A stretch of 24,453 nucleotides of DNA, from the NCBI GenBank assembly GCA_046545575.1, contig JBKGZM010000026.1, positions 1 through 24,453 of the forward strand. The letters are read 5' to 3'. Shown here piece by piece: positions 7,662 through 13,694 of the stretch. Numbering within the stretch: position 1 is the stretch's first letter; every line of letters starts with the position of its first letter. This DNA is from JAGXOF01 sp046545575. GTDB taxonomy: Bacteria > Chloroflexota > Dehalococcoidia > SZUA-161 > SpSt-899. Below the pieces are notes generated by a model, which was not told the DNA's origin, searched no databases, and saw only the letters and a program-made list of their open reading frames with translations. The translations under genes were made by a program, and so were the position numbers.

Positions 7662-7886
7662 ATGAAGACCACACTTAACATAAGCGATGTAGTGATGAAC
7701 GAATTAAAGGCAGAGGCCGCCCGGCAGGGCCGGACGATGTCAGAACTCGTAGAAGCTGCGCTCCGGAGTTTCCTCCAGGAGTCTCAGGCACCTGAAGACC
7801 TCCCGCCACTGCCCGACTTTAACACCGGCGGTGCAAGAGTCAATGTAGCAAACCGTGACGCTCTCTACGAGATACTGGAGCGCTAA
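7662..7886 (+). CDS. vapB: Ribbon-helix-helix antitoxin, VapB type
   Basis: A 74-residue protein starting MKTTLNISD. Residues 1-40 form a ribbon-helix-helix DNA-binding domain (strand KTTLNI, helix VVMNELKAEAARQ, helix TMSELVEAALRSFLQ); the Pro/Asp-rich tail from residue 45 is the usual toxin-wrapping segment. The frame is open back to 7626, but that stretch holds the promoter and the RHH strand begins at 7662, so the later ATG is chosen. No Shine-Dalgarno sequence precedes it, consistent with a leaderless transcript. The toxin gene follows after two bases. Confidence 0.82.
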   Translation: MKTTLNISDVVMNELKAEAARQGRTMSELVEAALRSFLQESQAPEDLPPLPDFNTGGARVNVANRDALYEILER

Positions 7887-7888
7887 CG

Positions 7889-8371
7889 ATGTTTGTAGTC
7901 GATACGCCCGTCCTTTTGTACGCCGTAGACCGCGACTCTCCGGACCGCGTTAAGTGCCATATGCTTATCGAGAACTGGCGGCAACGGTCATCGCCCTGGC
8001 ATCTCACCTGGGGCATCATCTACGAGTTCCTGCGTGTGACAACCCACCCCAATGTGTTTCGTAAACCGCTTTCGCTGACACAGGCATGGTCGTTTATCGA
8101 ATCTGTGCTCGCCTCCCCAACATTGACGGTTCTTGCCCCGACCAAACAGCATCACCGGGTAGTCTCCGAGGTATTTTACGAGATCCCGGGCATCAGAGGG
8201 AACCTGTTTTTTGCCGCACAAACCGCAATCCTGATGCGGGAACATGGGATTAAGACAATATACACTCAGGATGCGGACTTCAACCGCTTTCCTTTCCTGG
8301 AAGTCCTCGACCCGTTTCAAGATTTCCGCAGAACAGTAGTACACAAACAGCGCCCCTGGAACTTCGGATGA
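7889..8371 (+). CDS. vapC: PIN-domain toxin, VapC type, with one altered acidic site
   Basis: A 160-residue PIN-domain RNase paired with the antitoxin upstream. Expected metal-binding acids are Asp5 (VVDTPVLLYA), Glu46 (YEFLRV) and Asp128/Asp130 (YTQDADF). In the segment that in this subfamily usually reads DAQ, this protein has AAQ (Ala109, codon GCC), so the third acidic residue is missing; one base change from GAC explains it. Asp5, Glu46 and Asp128/130 remain. The protein may be a weakened or inactive toxin, or use another residue. The ATG lies 2 bp after the vapB stop, typical of a translationally coupled pair. Confidence 0.85.
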   Translation: MFVVDTPVLLYAVDRDSPDRVKCHMLIENWRQRSSPWHLTWGIIYEFLRVTTHPNVFRKPLSLTQAWSFIESVLASPTLTVLAPTKQHHRVVSEVFYEIPGIRGNLFFAAQTAILMREHGIKTIYTQDADFNRFPFLEVLDPFQDFRRTVVHKQRPWNFG

Positions 8372-8473
8372 TCTCGACTCCATCTACATGATGCATAACA
8401 TGGCCGTGTCCGATGTCTTTGCTCGCCGTCAAGGCTGAGGGCCACTACCACCCATTCTTGGGTGTTAGCATGC

Positions 8474-8502
8474 TTGGTACAGCGGAATAACAATGCTACA
8501 TT
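8474..8502 (+). promoter_or_regulatory. Candidate promoter for the V4R unit
   Basis: TTGGTA (8474-8479) and TACATT (8497-8502), 17-bp spacer, with TGC just before the -10 (extended -10 form). It would give a leader of about 60 bases before the small ORF at 8573. Confidence 0.4.
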
Positions 8503-8572
8503 ATCAGCGAAGGCCTGTGGAATCATGATTCCCGGACAACTCATTAAACCAAAATAACAGGAGGCTAGAATT

Positions 8573-8617
8573 ATGAATTTCCGAAGGAGGTGTTTAATTG
8601 AAGGCTGCCGACTTTGA
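8573..8617 (+). CDS. 14-codon leader ORF overlapping the V4R gene
   Basis: An ATG at 8573 preceded by AGGAGG (8559-8564) at 8 bp opens a 14-codon frame, MNFRRRCLIEGCRL, ending at TGA 8615-8617. Its CGA-AGG-AGG codons are the Shine-Dalgarno sequence of the next gene, and it overlaps that gene's start by 20 bases in another frame. Ribosomes translating it would run over the downstream ribosome site, so it may couple or tune expression of the V4R protein. No family resemblance; expression is unproven. Confidence 0.4.
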   Translation: MNFRRRCLIEGCRL

Positions 8618-9194
8618 TATGTCAAAAGACATCAGGTTTGACCCGGAGAACGGGTTTACGACGTTTATGGACAGTAGACTCCTGATAATCGCCACAGAGG
8701 CTATGGGGCTTCTGAGGCACAAGCTTATCGAGGCAATTGGTATGGAAAAGGCACGGGAGCTCCTCTTGCAGTACGGATACCAGAATGGTTTCTCAGACTT
8801 CCTGCAGATGAAACTGAGTCATGAGTTTGACACTGAATCCGATTTACTTGCATCGGGACCTGTAATTCATACATATGAAGGTATTGTGAAGTCAGTGCCT
8901 GAAGCATTCACGTGGGACAGGGAAAAAGGAGATTTCTACCATCTGGGTATATGGACAAACTCATGGGAAGCGGAGCAGCATTTGACTTTTTACCAGGCGT
9001 CGAAAGAACCTGTATGCTGGACATTGATGGGATATGCCTCTGGTTGGTGTACTGCTTTCTTCGGGGCTAAAATCGTCGCAATTGAAAAAGAGTGTGTTGG
9101 GAAAGGTGATGCTACCTGTAAAGTCGAAGCCAAACCACCTGGAGACTGGGATGAAAAGGCAAAACCCTACATCAATGCGCTGAAAGATTTTTGA
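8598..9194 (+). CDS. Stand-alone XylR_N/V4R aromatic-sensor protein
   Basis: A 198-residue protein equivalent to only the sensory part of phenol-responsive regulators such as DmpR, PoxR and MopR, without their AAA+ and DNA-binding domains. Residues 5-90 match the XylR_N module (FDMSKDIRFDPENGFTTF), residues 120-180 the V4R module. Cys140, Glu163, Cys166 and Cys174 have exactly the spacing of the MopR zinc ligands as I recall them (155/178/181/189), and His91 and Trp119 fall at the positions of MopR His106 and Trp134, which contact phenol. It is therefore likely to bind a phenol-like compound in the cytoplasm. The TTG start is supported by GAAGGAGG seven bases upstream; ATG at codon 8 is the alternative. 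A 63-residue protein follows 14 bp later. Confidence 0.85.
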   Translation: MKAADFDMSKDIRFDPENGFTTFMDSRLLIIATEAMGLLRHKLIEAIGMEKARELLLQYGYQNGFSDFLQMKLSHEFDTESDLLASGPVIHTYEGIVKSVPEAFTWDREKGDFYHLGIWTNSWEAEQHLTFYQASKEPVCWTLMGYASGWCTAFFGAKIVAIEKECVGKGDATCKVEAKPPGDWDEKAKPYINALKDF

Positions 9195-9208
9195 TCGAGG
9201 TGAATAAG

Positions 9209-9400
9209 ATGGGCGAGAAATTGATCAAGTTTTACAAGTTCGCTAACGATAAAAAAGGTTATATGGGCAAGATTTCCCTTGCACAAGAAACCAAGATACC
9301 TTCGACGCAAGCTGCTACCGCAGAGGATAGCCCTGAAAACATTGAAATCTTCAAGAAGGCAATCACGAAAGTTACCGGAGAACAGCCGCCTGACGTTTAA
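9209..9400 (+). CDS. Small protein co-transcribed with the V4R gene
   Basis: A 63-residue soluble protein beginning MGEKLIKFYKFANDKKGY. I do not recognise a family. The N-terminal half is Lys-rich and could form a helix; the middle (residues 30-42) is Ser/Thr/Ala-rich and probably flexible; a short helix ENIEIFKKAITKV follows. ATG at 9209 is preferred over an in-frame TTG at 9191 because GAGGTG lies six bases before it. It is followed within 90 bases by an intrinsic terminator, so it appears to be the last gene of the V4R unit and a probable partner of that protein. Confidence 0.65.
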   Translation: MGEKLIKFYKFANDKKGYMGKISLAQETKIPSTQAATAEDSPENIEIFKKAITKVTGEQPPDV

Positions 9401-9488
9401 AACAAAGATTCATCGCTCTTTTATTTGGCCAGTCTTTTCAGTATAAATCCGGGCTACTTGAAACTGCTATAAGTGCTCAAGAGATCAG

Positions 9489-9524
9489 CGGGGACTCTGC
9501 TTAGAGTCTCCGTTGTCTTATTCT
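9489..9524 (+). terminator. Intrinsic terminator of the V4R unit
   Basis: A 10-bp stem CGGGGACTCT / AGAGTCTCCG (one G-U pair) with a GCTT tetraloop, followed by a T-rich run TTGTCTTATTCT. This is the clearest rho-independent terminator in the window. Confidence 0.8.
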
Positions 9525-9529
9525 CGTGA

Positions 9530-10684
9530 TTATCTTCTCGTTGTCGACATGCTCTTCGATCCGCTCAGTTACAGAAATACAGCCCGGAGTGGGCAGAGCC
9601 GATAACGGGCCTGCCGGCCAACCAGATAAGGGAGGTCGCCAGGTTGTACGCTACGACAAAGCCAGCATGTATCAATACCAGCCCTATCAGGGCGATAATC
9701 GCTCCCGGGACTCAGCCTACGGTAAGCACTCGCAATACGAAAAGGGTGATAGAGGCACTTGAGAAACTGGAATTCTTCGTGGTAATTGACGTGATGGAGA
9801 ATGCGTCAATGCCATGGGCCGATGTAGTGGTTCCCGTGGCCACCATGTATGAATGCGACCACCCATTCGAGGCATCGAGCAACTGGATCATGGCGCGAAA
9901 CAGGGTTATCGAGCCGATGGGTGATTACAAGTCGGATTACGAATTCTGGCTTGACCTGGCCGTCAAGATGGGGTACGGAGAGTACTTCTGGAACGGTAGC
10001 ATCGAGGAATGTATGAACTATCAACTTGAGAATTTCGGCATGACTATGGAGGAACTCAGGGCCTATCCCACGGGCATTGTATACGAGTCCGAACCCATGG
10101 TCTACGAAAAGTATGAGAAGATATTCGCCACTTGCAGTACCCGGCTTTCAGGAGCCCCTTACCTTCCCCAGGGCAAAGTGGCCATCTATAATACCACCTT
10201 CGAGGAGAACGGATTTAATCCTCTCCCGGAATGGGTAGAGTCACCCGAGAGCCCGACCGGAACCCCGGAGCTTCTGGAGAAGTATCCACTCGTCTTCTTC
10301 GATACCCATACCTCAGATGTATACACGCACGGGTGGCTGCGCAATTTACCTTACCTTCGAGAGCTTCATCCTGAGCTCTGGATACACATTCATCCTGAGA
10401 CAGCTAGAGCACGAGAAATAGAGGACGGCGACTGGGTGATCGTGGAGTCGCCACATGGATGGATACAGGTAAGGGCTCTCTATGTTACGGAGATAAGACC
10501 CGATGCGATAATGAGCCTGCATGGGTGGTGGCAAAGTTGCGATGAGCTCGGGCTAAAGGGCTATCCGTTACTTGATGGAGGAGCAAACGTGAATATCATG
10601 TACAGTACCGACCCGCATAAGGCCTTTGATCCAATGGTAACGGCCATGCCCAAGCAGACCCTTGTCGAGGTGCGAAAGGCATAA
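9530..10684 (+). pseudogene. Molybdopterin oxidoreductase large subunit, 5'-truncated and internally deleted
   Basis: The C-terminal part of a DMSO-reductase-family molybdoenzyme. Recognisable homology starts at about 9566 (QLQKYSPEWAEPITG, then IREVARLYATTKPACI) and continues to a complete molydopterin-dinucleotide-binding domain (residues from FFDTHTSDVYTHGW to the end). The iron-sulfur and active-site domains, several hundred residues, are absent, and the frame begins right after the terminator of the previous unit with no start or ribosome site. In addition YATTKPACIN (to about 9676) joins directly to SPIRAIIAPGTQP, although related enzymes have on the order of a hundred or more residues between these motifs, pointing to an internal deletion. 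A shifted-frame LFDPL near 9552-9566 may be further remnant. The stop overlaps the ferredoxin-subunit ATG. Inactive as an enzyme. Confidence 0.8.
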
Positions 10685-11244
10685 TGGCAAAGCAATACGG
10701 CTTTTACTTTGATACCGACAGGTGTGTTCAATGCCGGACCTGTGAGGTAGCATGTAAGAGCATCCACGGCAACGAGCCGGGCCTGACACGGAGGAAGATC
10801 GCCGACGTCTGGCAAGGTGACTTCCCCAATACCACCAGGCCCTTTTTCTCGCTGGCCTGCATGCACTGTGAGAAGCCGGCCTGTGTGGAGGCGTGCCCTA
10901 CTGGCACTATCAGCAAGCGGACTGAGGACGGCATCGTGGTGGTCGAGGGGGACAGGTGTGACGGATGCCAGGTCTGCTTTGATGCCTGCCCGTATGATGT
11001 ACCCCGGTTCGATAGTGATGGACTAATGCAGAAGTGCGATTTCTGCATAGAGAGCGGCATCGATCCAGCCTGTGCGGTTCACTGCCCCACCGACGCCCTT
11101 TGCTATGGTACCATGGAAGAACTATCCAGGCTGGCTGCTGAAAAGGGGGCTCAGAGGCTTGCAGGCCCTACCGGGCCGTCCATCTTTGTTTCGAATAGAT
11201 CCGACACCGATACTATATTGCATAGCACGTTGGCGACTGAGTAG
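10684..11244 (+). CDS. Four-cluster ferredoxin-type electron-transfer subunit (DmsB/NrfC-like)
   Basis: A 186-residue iron-sulfur protein that would pass electrons to or from a molybdopterin oxidoreductase. Sixteen cysteines occur in four groups: 14/17/20/24, 59/62/67/71, 92/95/98/102 and 118/121/130/134, matching four [4Fe-4S] clusters as in DmsB and NrfC. There is no Tat or Sec signal. Its ATG overlaps the stop of the large subunit (TAATG), showing they were one coupled operon. Since the large subunit here is a remnant, this subunit may be orphaned, or may serve another large subunit elsewhere. The coding sequence itself appears intact. Confidence 0.88.
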   Translation: MAKQYGFYFDTDRCVQCRTCEVACKSIHGNEPGLTRRKIADVWQGDFPNTTRPFFSLACMHCEKPACVEACPTGTISKRTEDGIVVVEGDRCDGCQVCFDACPYDVPRFDSDGLMQKCDFCIESGIDPACAVHCPTDALCYGTMEELSRLAAEKGAQRLAGPTGPSIFVSNRSDTDTILHSTLATE

Positions 11245-11297
11245 CGCAAGAGAAGCACAGTGTAAGCTAGCAAGTCTAGATTCTCATTCGAAATGCG

Positions 11298-11306
11298 TGC
11301 TATAAT
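11298..11306 (+). promoter_or_regulatory. Extended -10 promoter of the NTase pair
   Basis: TGC followed by a perfect TATAAT (11301-11306) makes an extended -10 element. No good -35 is seen at 16-18 bp. It lies 30 bases before the nucleotidyltransferase ATG at 11337. Confidence 0.6.
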
Positions 11307-11336
11307 TCAAGTCAAAACAGGGCTCTGATAAAGGCA

Positions 11337-11888
11337 ATGGATGAGCAACTTGAATTCGTCAAATTGATCGCAGCGCGGCTTGATTCCGCCGATATCCCTT
11401 ACATGTTAACAGGCTCAGTGGCGATGGCAATCTATTCTATCCCCAGAATGACTCGTGATATTGATTTAGTTGTTGAACTTACACCTGCTAGCGTTGACAC
11501 GATCATCGCTCTCTTTTCCCGGGATTGCTACATAGATGAGCATAGCATCAAACAGGCTGTGGATACGCAGGGAATATTCAATATTATTCATAACACTTGG
11601 GTGATCAAAGCCGACTTTATCATCAGAAAAAATGAGGACTACCGTAAAGAAGAATTCGCAAGGAGACGGACAGTAGATATTGAAGGTACATCCGTCTATA
11701 TAGTTGCTGCGGATGACCTCATTTTATCCAAGCTTCTTTGGGGGAAGCAAGGGCAATCGGAACTTCAGATGAGCGATGTTCGTCACCTTGTCTCTACTGC
11801 TGCAGAGCTCGATTGGAAGTATATACAAAAGTGGGCCGTTGCCCTGGAGATTGAGGATTTGTTGCGAAAGGCGACGGAAAATGAATGA
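11337..11888 (+). CDS. Nucleotidyltransferase of the MNT/AbiEii-like superfamily
   Basis: A 183-residue protein with the polymerase-beta-type nucleotidyltransferase signature: Gly26-Ser27 (LTGSVAM), Asp41-x-Asp43 (TRDIDLVV) and a third acid at Asp93 (KADFII). The C-terminal part (residues 120-180) is helical. Proteins like this transfer nucleotides to tRNA, proteins or antibiotics, and many are halves of toxin-antitoxin pairs; the target cannot be told from sequence. The ATG has only a weak AAGG ribosome site. The next gene begins eight bases before its stop, so the two are translationally coupled. Confidence 0.8.
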   Translation: MDEQLEFVKLIAARLDSADIPYMLTGSVAMAIYSIPRMTRDIDLVVELTPASVDTIIALFSRDCYIDEHSIKQAVDTQGIFNIIHNTWVIKADFIIRKNEDYRKEEFARRRTVDIEGTSVYIVAADDLILSKLLWGKQGQSELQMSDVRHLVSTAAELDWKYIQKWAVALEIEDLLRKATENE

Positions 11889-12150
11889 TACGCCTGCTCA
11901 AATAGAGAAAAGATATAGAGAAATGATATTGTCGCTGTCACCTGCAGAGCGATTGCGAATGGCAAGCAGGATGTATGATTCCGGCACTAAACTCGTAATA
12001 TCAGGCATAAAAAACTCGAACAGCCAACTAACTGCCTCGCAGATGTGCAGGCAGTTTTTCTTACGGATGTATGGGGATGACTTTACAGCTGCTGAGAGAG
12101 AAAGGATCATTAACAAGATGTCTAACATGCAGTTTGACGCTGACAGGTAA
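11881..12150 (+). CDS. Small helical partner protein of the nucleotidyltransferase
   Basis: An 89-residue, mainly helical protein. The segment LSPAERLRMASRMYDSGTKLV resembles a small conserved protein (pattern PEERL-(R/K)-MG-x-SMFD) that I recall beside nucleotidyltransferase genes in other bacteria, always uncharacterised. The C-terminal half has a MCRQFFLRMYGDDF motif and a charged helix. It starts at ATG 11881, overlapping the previous gene by 8 bp, within the sequence ATGAATGA. Overlap and constant pairing suggest that it neutralises or directs the enzyme, as in a toxin-antitoxin module, but this is unproven. Confidence 0.7.
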   Translation: MNDTPAQIEKRYREMILSLSPAERLRMASRMYDSGTKLVISGIKNSNSQLTASQMCRQFFLRMYGDDFTAAERERIINKMSNMQFDADR

Positions 12151-12191
12151 CCATTAGAGGTGTACGTTAGCCAACCGTATCCACTCCCTCC

Positions 12192-12220
12192 TTGACCCTC
12201 CATACCGCCCTTGGTATGAT
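12192..12220 (+). promoter_or_regulatory. Promoter of the ybeY-dnaX-recR-recO operon
   Basis: TTGACC (12192-12197) and TATGAT (12215-12220) with an ideal 17-bp spacer. The -10 ends only five bases before the ybeY ATG at 12226, so the expected start point is on or within a base or two of that ATG, and no ribosome site can be present. Confidence 0.75.
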
Positions 12221-12225
12221 GGATT

Positions 12226-12717
12226 ATGGTGCAGATATCTTTGAACTGTGCTCTGGACATTCAAGTCAATAAGCCGTTTCGAGGACAGGTCCGAGAAGAG
12301 TGGATTCGTCATGTAGCCGAGACGGTGCTCGCCTCCGAAGAAATCGGTTACCCAGTACAGTTGAGCATGGTCATTACCGATGATGAAACCGTCCGGCAAC
12401 TGAATCATACGTACCGCGAACTTGATGAGTCCACTGACGTCCTGGCTTTCGCGTTTCAAGAGGAATTTGATGAGGTTCCCTTCCCACAATCATCTGATGG
12501 AATCTCACAGCTCGGCGAGGTGATTATTTCCTGTCCGCAGGCGGCAAAACAGGCAGAGGAACAAGGACACTCACTAGAGAAAGAGATAGCCACTCTTGTT
12601 ATTCACGGTGTGCTCCACCTGTTGGGCTATGACCATGAGCATCCGGAAGAGGAACGTGAAATGAGGACAAGGGAAGCAGAGATTTTGACACAGGCTATGG
12701 AAAAGAGGAAACAATGA
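12226..12717 (+). CDS. ybeY: Endoribonuclease YbeY (rRNA maturation factor)
   Basis: A 163-residue metal-dependent RNase needed for 16S rRNA 3'-end processing and ribosome quality control. The zinc-binding signature H-x3-H-x5-H is His127, His131 and His137 (HGVLHLLGYDH). The DELxxLNxxYR-type segment (ETVRQLNHTYRELDESTDVLAF) precedes it, as in the family. The ATG at 12226 sits immediately after the promoter -10, so the message is probably leaderless; GTG at 12229 is the only close alternative. First gene of a long housekeeping operon; its stop overlaps the next ATG by four bases (ATGA). Confidence 0.93.
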   Translation: MVQISLNCALDIQVNKPFRGQVREEWIRHVAETVLASEEIGYPVQLSMVITDDETVRQLNHTYRELDESTDVLAFAFQEEFDEVPFPQSSDGISQLGEVIISCPQAAKQAEEQGHSLEKEIATLVIHGVLHLLGYDHEHPEEEREMRTREAEILTQAMEKRKQ

Positions 12718-13694
12718 TGCAATACGAATTACCGCGCATACGACCGCCCAGCGAGGCCCGCTCCCTCCTGGTTCGGGCAACGCGGAACTGCCCGTGGAGC
12801 AAATGTATATTCTGCTACGGCATACCCTACAACCGGGAGAAGTTCGAGCTGAGGCCGGTTGAGGATGTAAAGAATGACATCCGGGCCATGAAAGAGGTGG
12901 CCGATGAGATTAAAGATGCCGCGGAGAGAATGGGCTATGGCGATAAGGTAGAGCAGGTAGCTGCAGCCAACGGCATACTGTGGCTTACGGATGAAGGAGT
13001 GAAGACAGCCTTTATCGGCGACTCCAACAGCCTTATCATGAAGACGGATGACCTGATCGAGATTATCAGGTTCCTGTACGAGACATTCCCTACACTGGAG
13101 AGGGTCACCAGTTATGCCCGTGGGGACACCGCCCGGAAAAAGAGCCTGGAAGACCTGAAGAGGCTGCATGAAGCAGGGCTCACGCGACTTCACCTCGGAC
13201 TTGAGACCGGGGATGATGAGCTTCTGGAGTACATCCGTAAGGGGGCCACAGCCGACGAGATGATCGAGGCTGGCAAAAAGGTGAAGGAAAGCGGGATCTC
13301 GATTTCCGAATATATCATCCTTGGCATGGGCGGAAAGGATAAATGGCAGCAGCATGCTGTGGGAACAGCAAGGGTGCTGAACGCTATAGACCCCGACTTC
13401 ATCCGCGTACGTACCCTAATGGTTCTCCCGGGTACACCGCTGGAAGAAAAGGTAAACAGCGGGGAGTTCAAGCTGTCCTCTACAGAGGACATACTGCGTG
13501 AGGAGCGGCTTCTAATAGAACTCCTCGGCGTACATTCGCAGTTTGTAAGCGACCACGTTTCCAATTACTTGCCCGTCGAGGGTAAGTTCCCCGACGACAA
13601 GGAAAAGATGTTGGAAAGCCTGGACCAGATCCTCTCGATGCCGGAAGATTCCAGAAATCAAGTACTACAACCTGAGTCAATGAGACATATTTGA
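12714..13694 (+). CDS. Radical SAM protein, Elp3/MiaB/NifB-type fold (COG1032-like)
   Basis: A 326-residue radical S-adenosylmethionine enzyme. The cluster-binding cysteines are Cys26, Cys31 and Cys34 in NCPWSKCIFC, a C-x4-C-x2-C form seen in COG1032-like members instead of the classical C-x3-C-x2-C. A GDSNSL strand, the RLHLGLETGDDELL segment and a SEYIILGMGG motif follow the usual SPASM-free radical SAM barrel order. No cobalamin-binding domain is present. Substrate unknown. It overlaps ybeY by 4 bp at its start and dnaX by one base at its end (TGATG), so it belongs to this operon. Confidence 0.85.
   Translation: MMQYELPRIRPPSEARSLLVRATRNCPWSKCIFCYGIPYNREKFELRPVEDVKNDIRAMKEVADEIKDAAERMGYGDKVEQVAAANGILWLTDEGVKTAFIGDSNSLIMKTDDLIEIIRFLYETFPTLERVTSYARGDTARKKSLEDLKRLHEAGLTRLHLGLETGDDELLEYIRKGATADEMIEAGKKVKESGISISEYIILGMGGKDKWQQHAVGTARVLNAIDPDFIRVRTLMVLPGTPLEEKVNSGEFKLSSTEDILREERLLIELLGVHSQFVSDHVSNYLPVEGKFPDDKEKMLESLDQILSMPEDSRNQVLQPESMRHI

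Noticed and set aside
8449..8470. CACCCA / TGGGTG hairpin after vapC as a terminator
   Set aside because: Only six pairs and the following bases are not T-rich.
12714..13694. C-x4-C-x2-C cluster motif as an unusual radical SAM variant
   Set aside because: This spacing is common in COG1032-like radical SAM proteins, so it is not novel.
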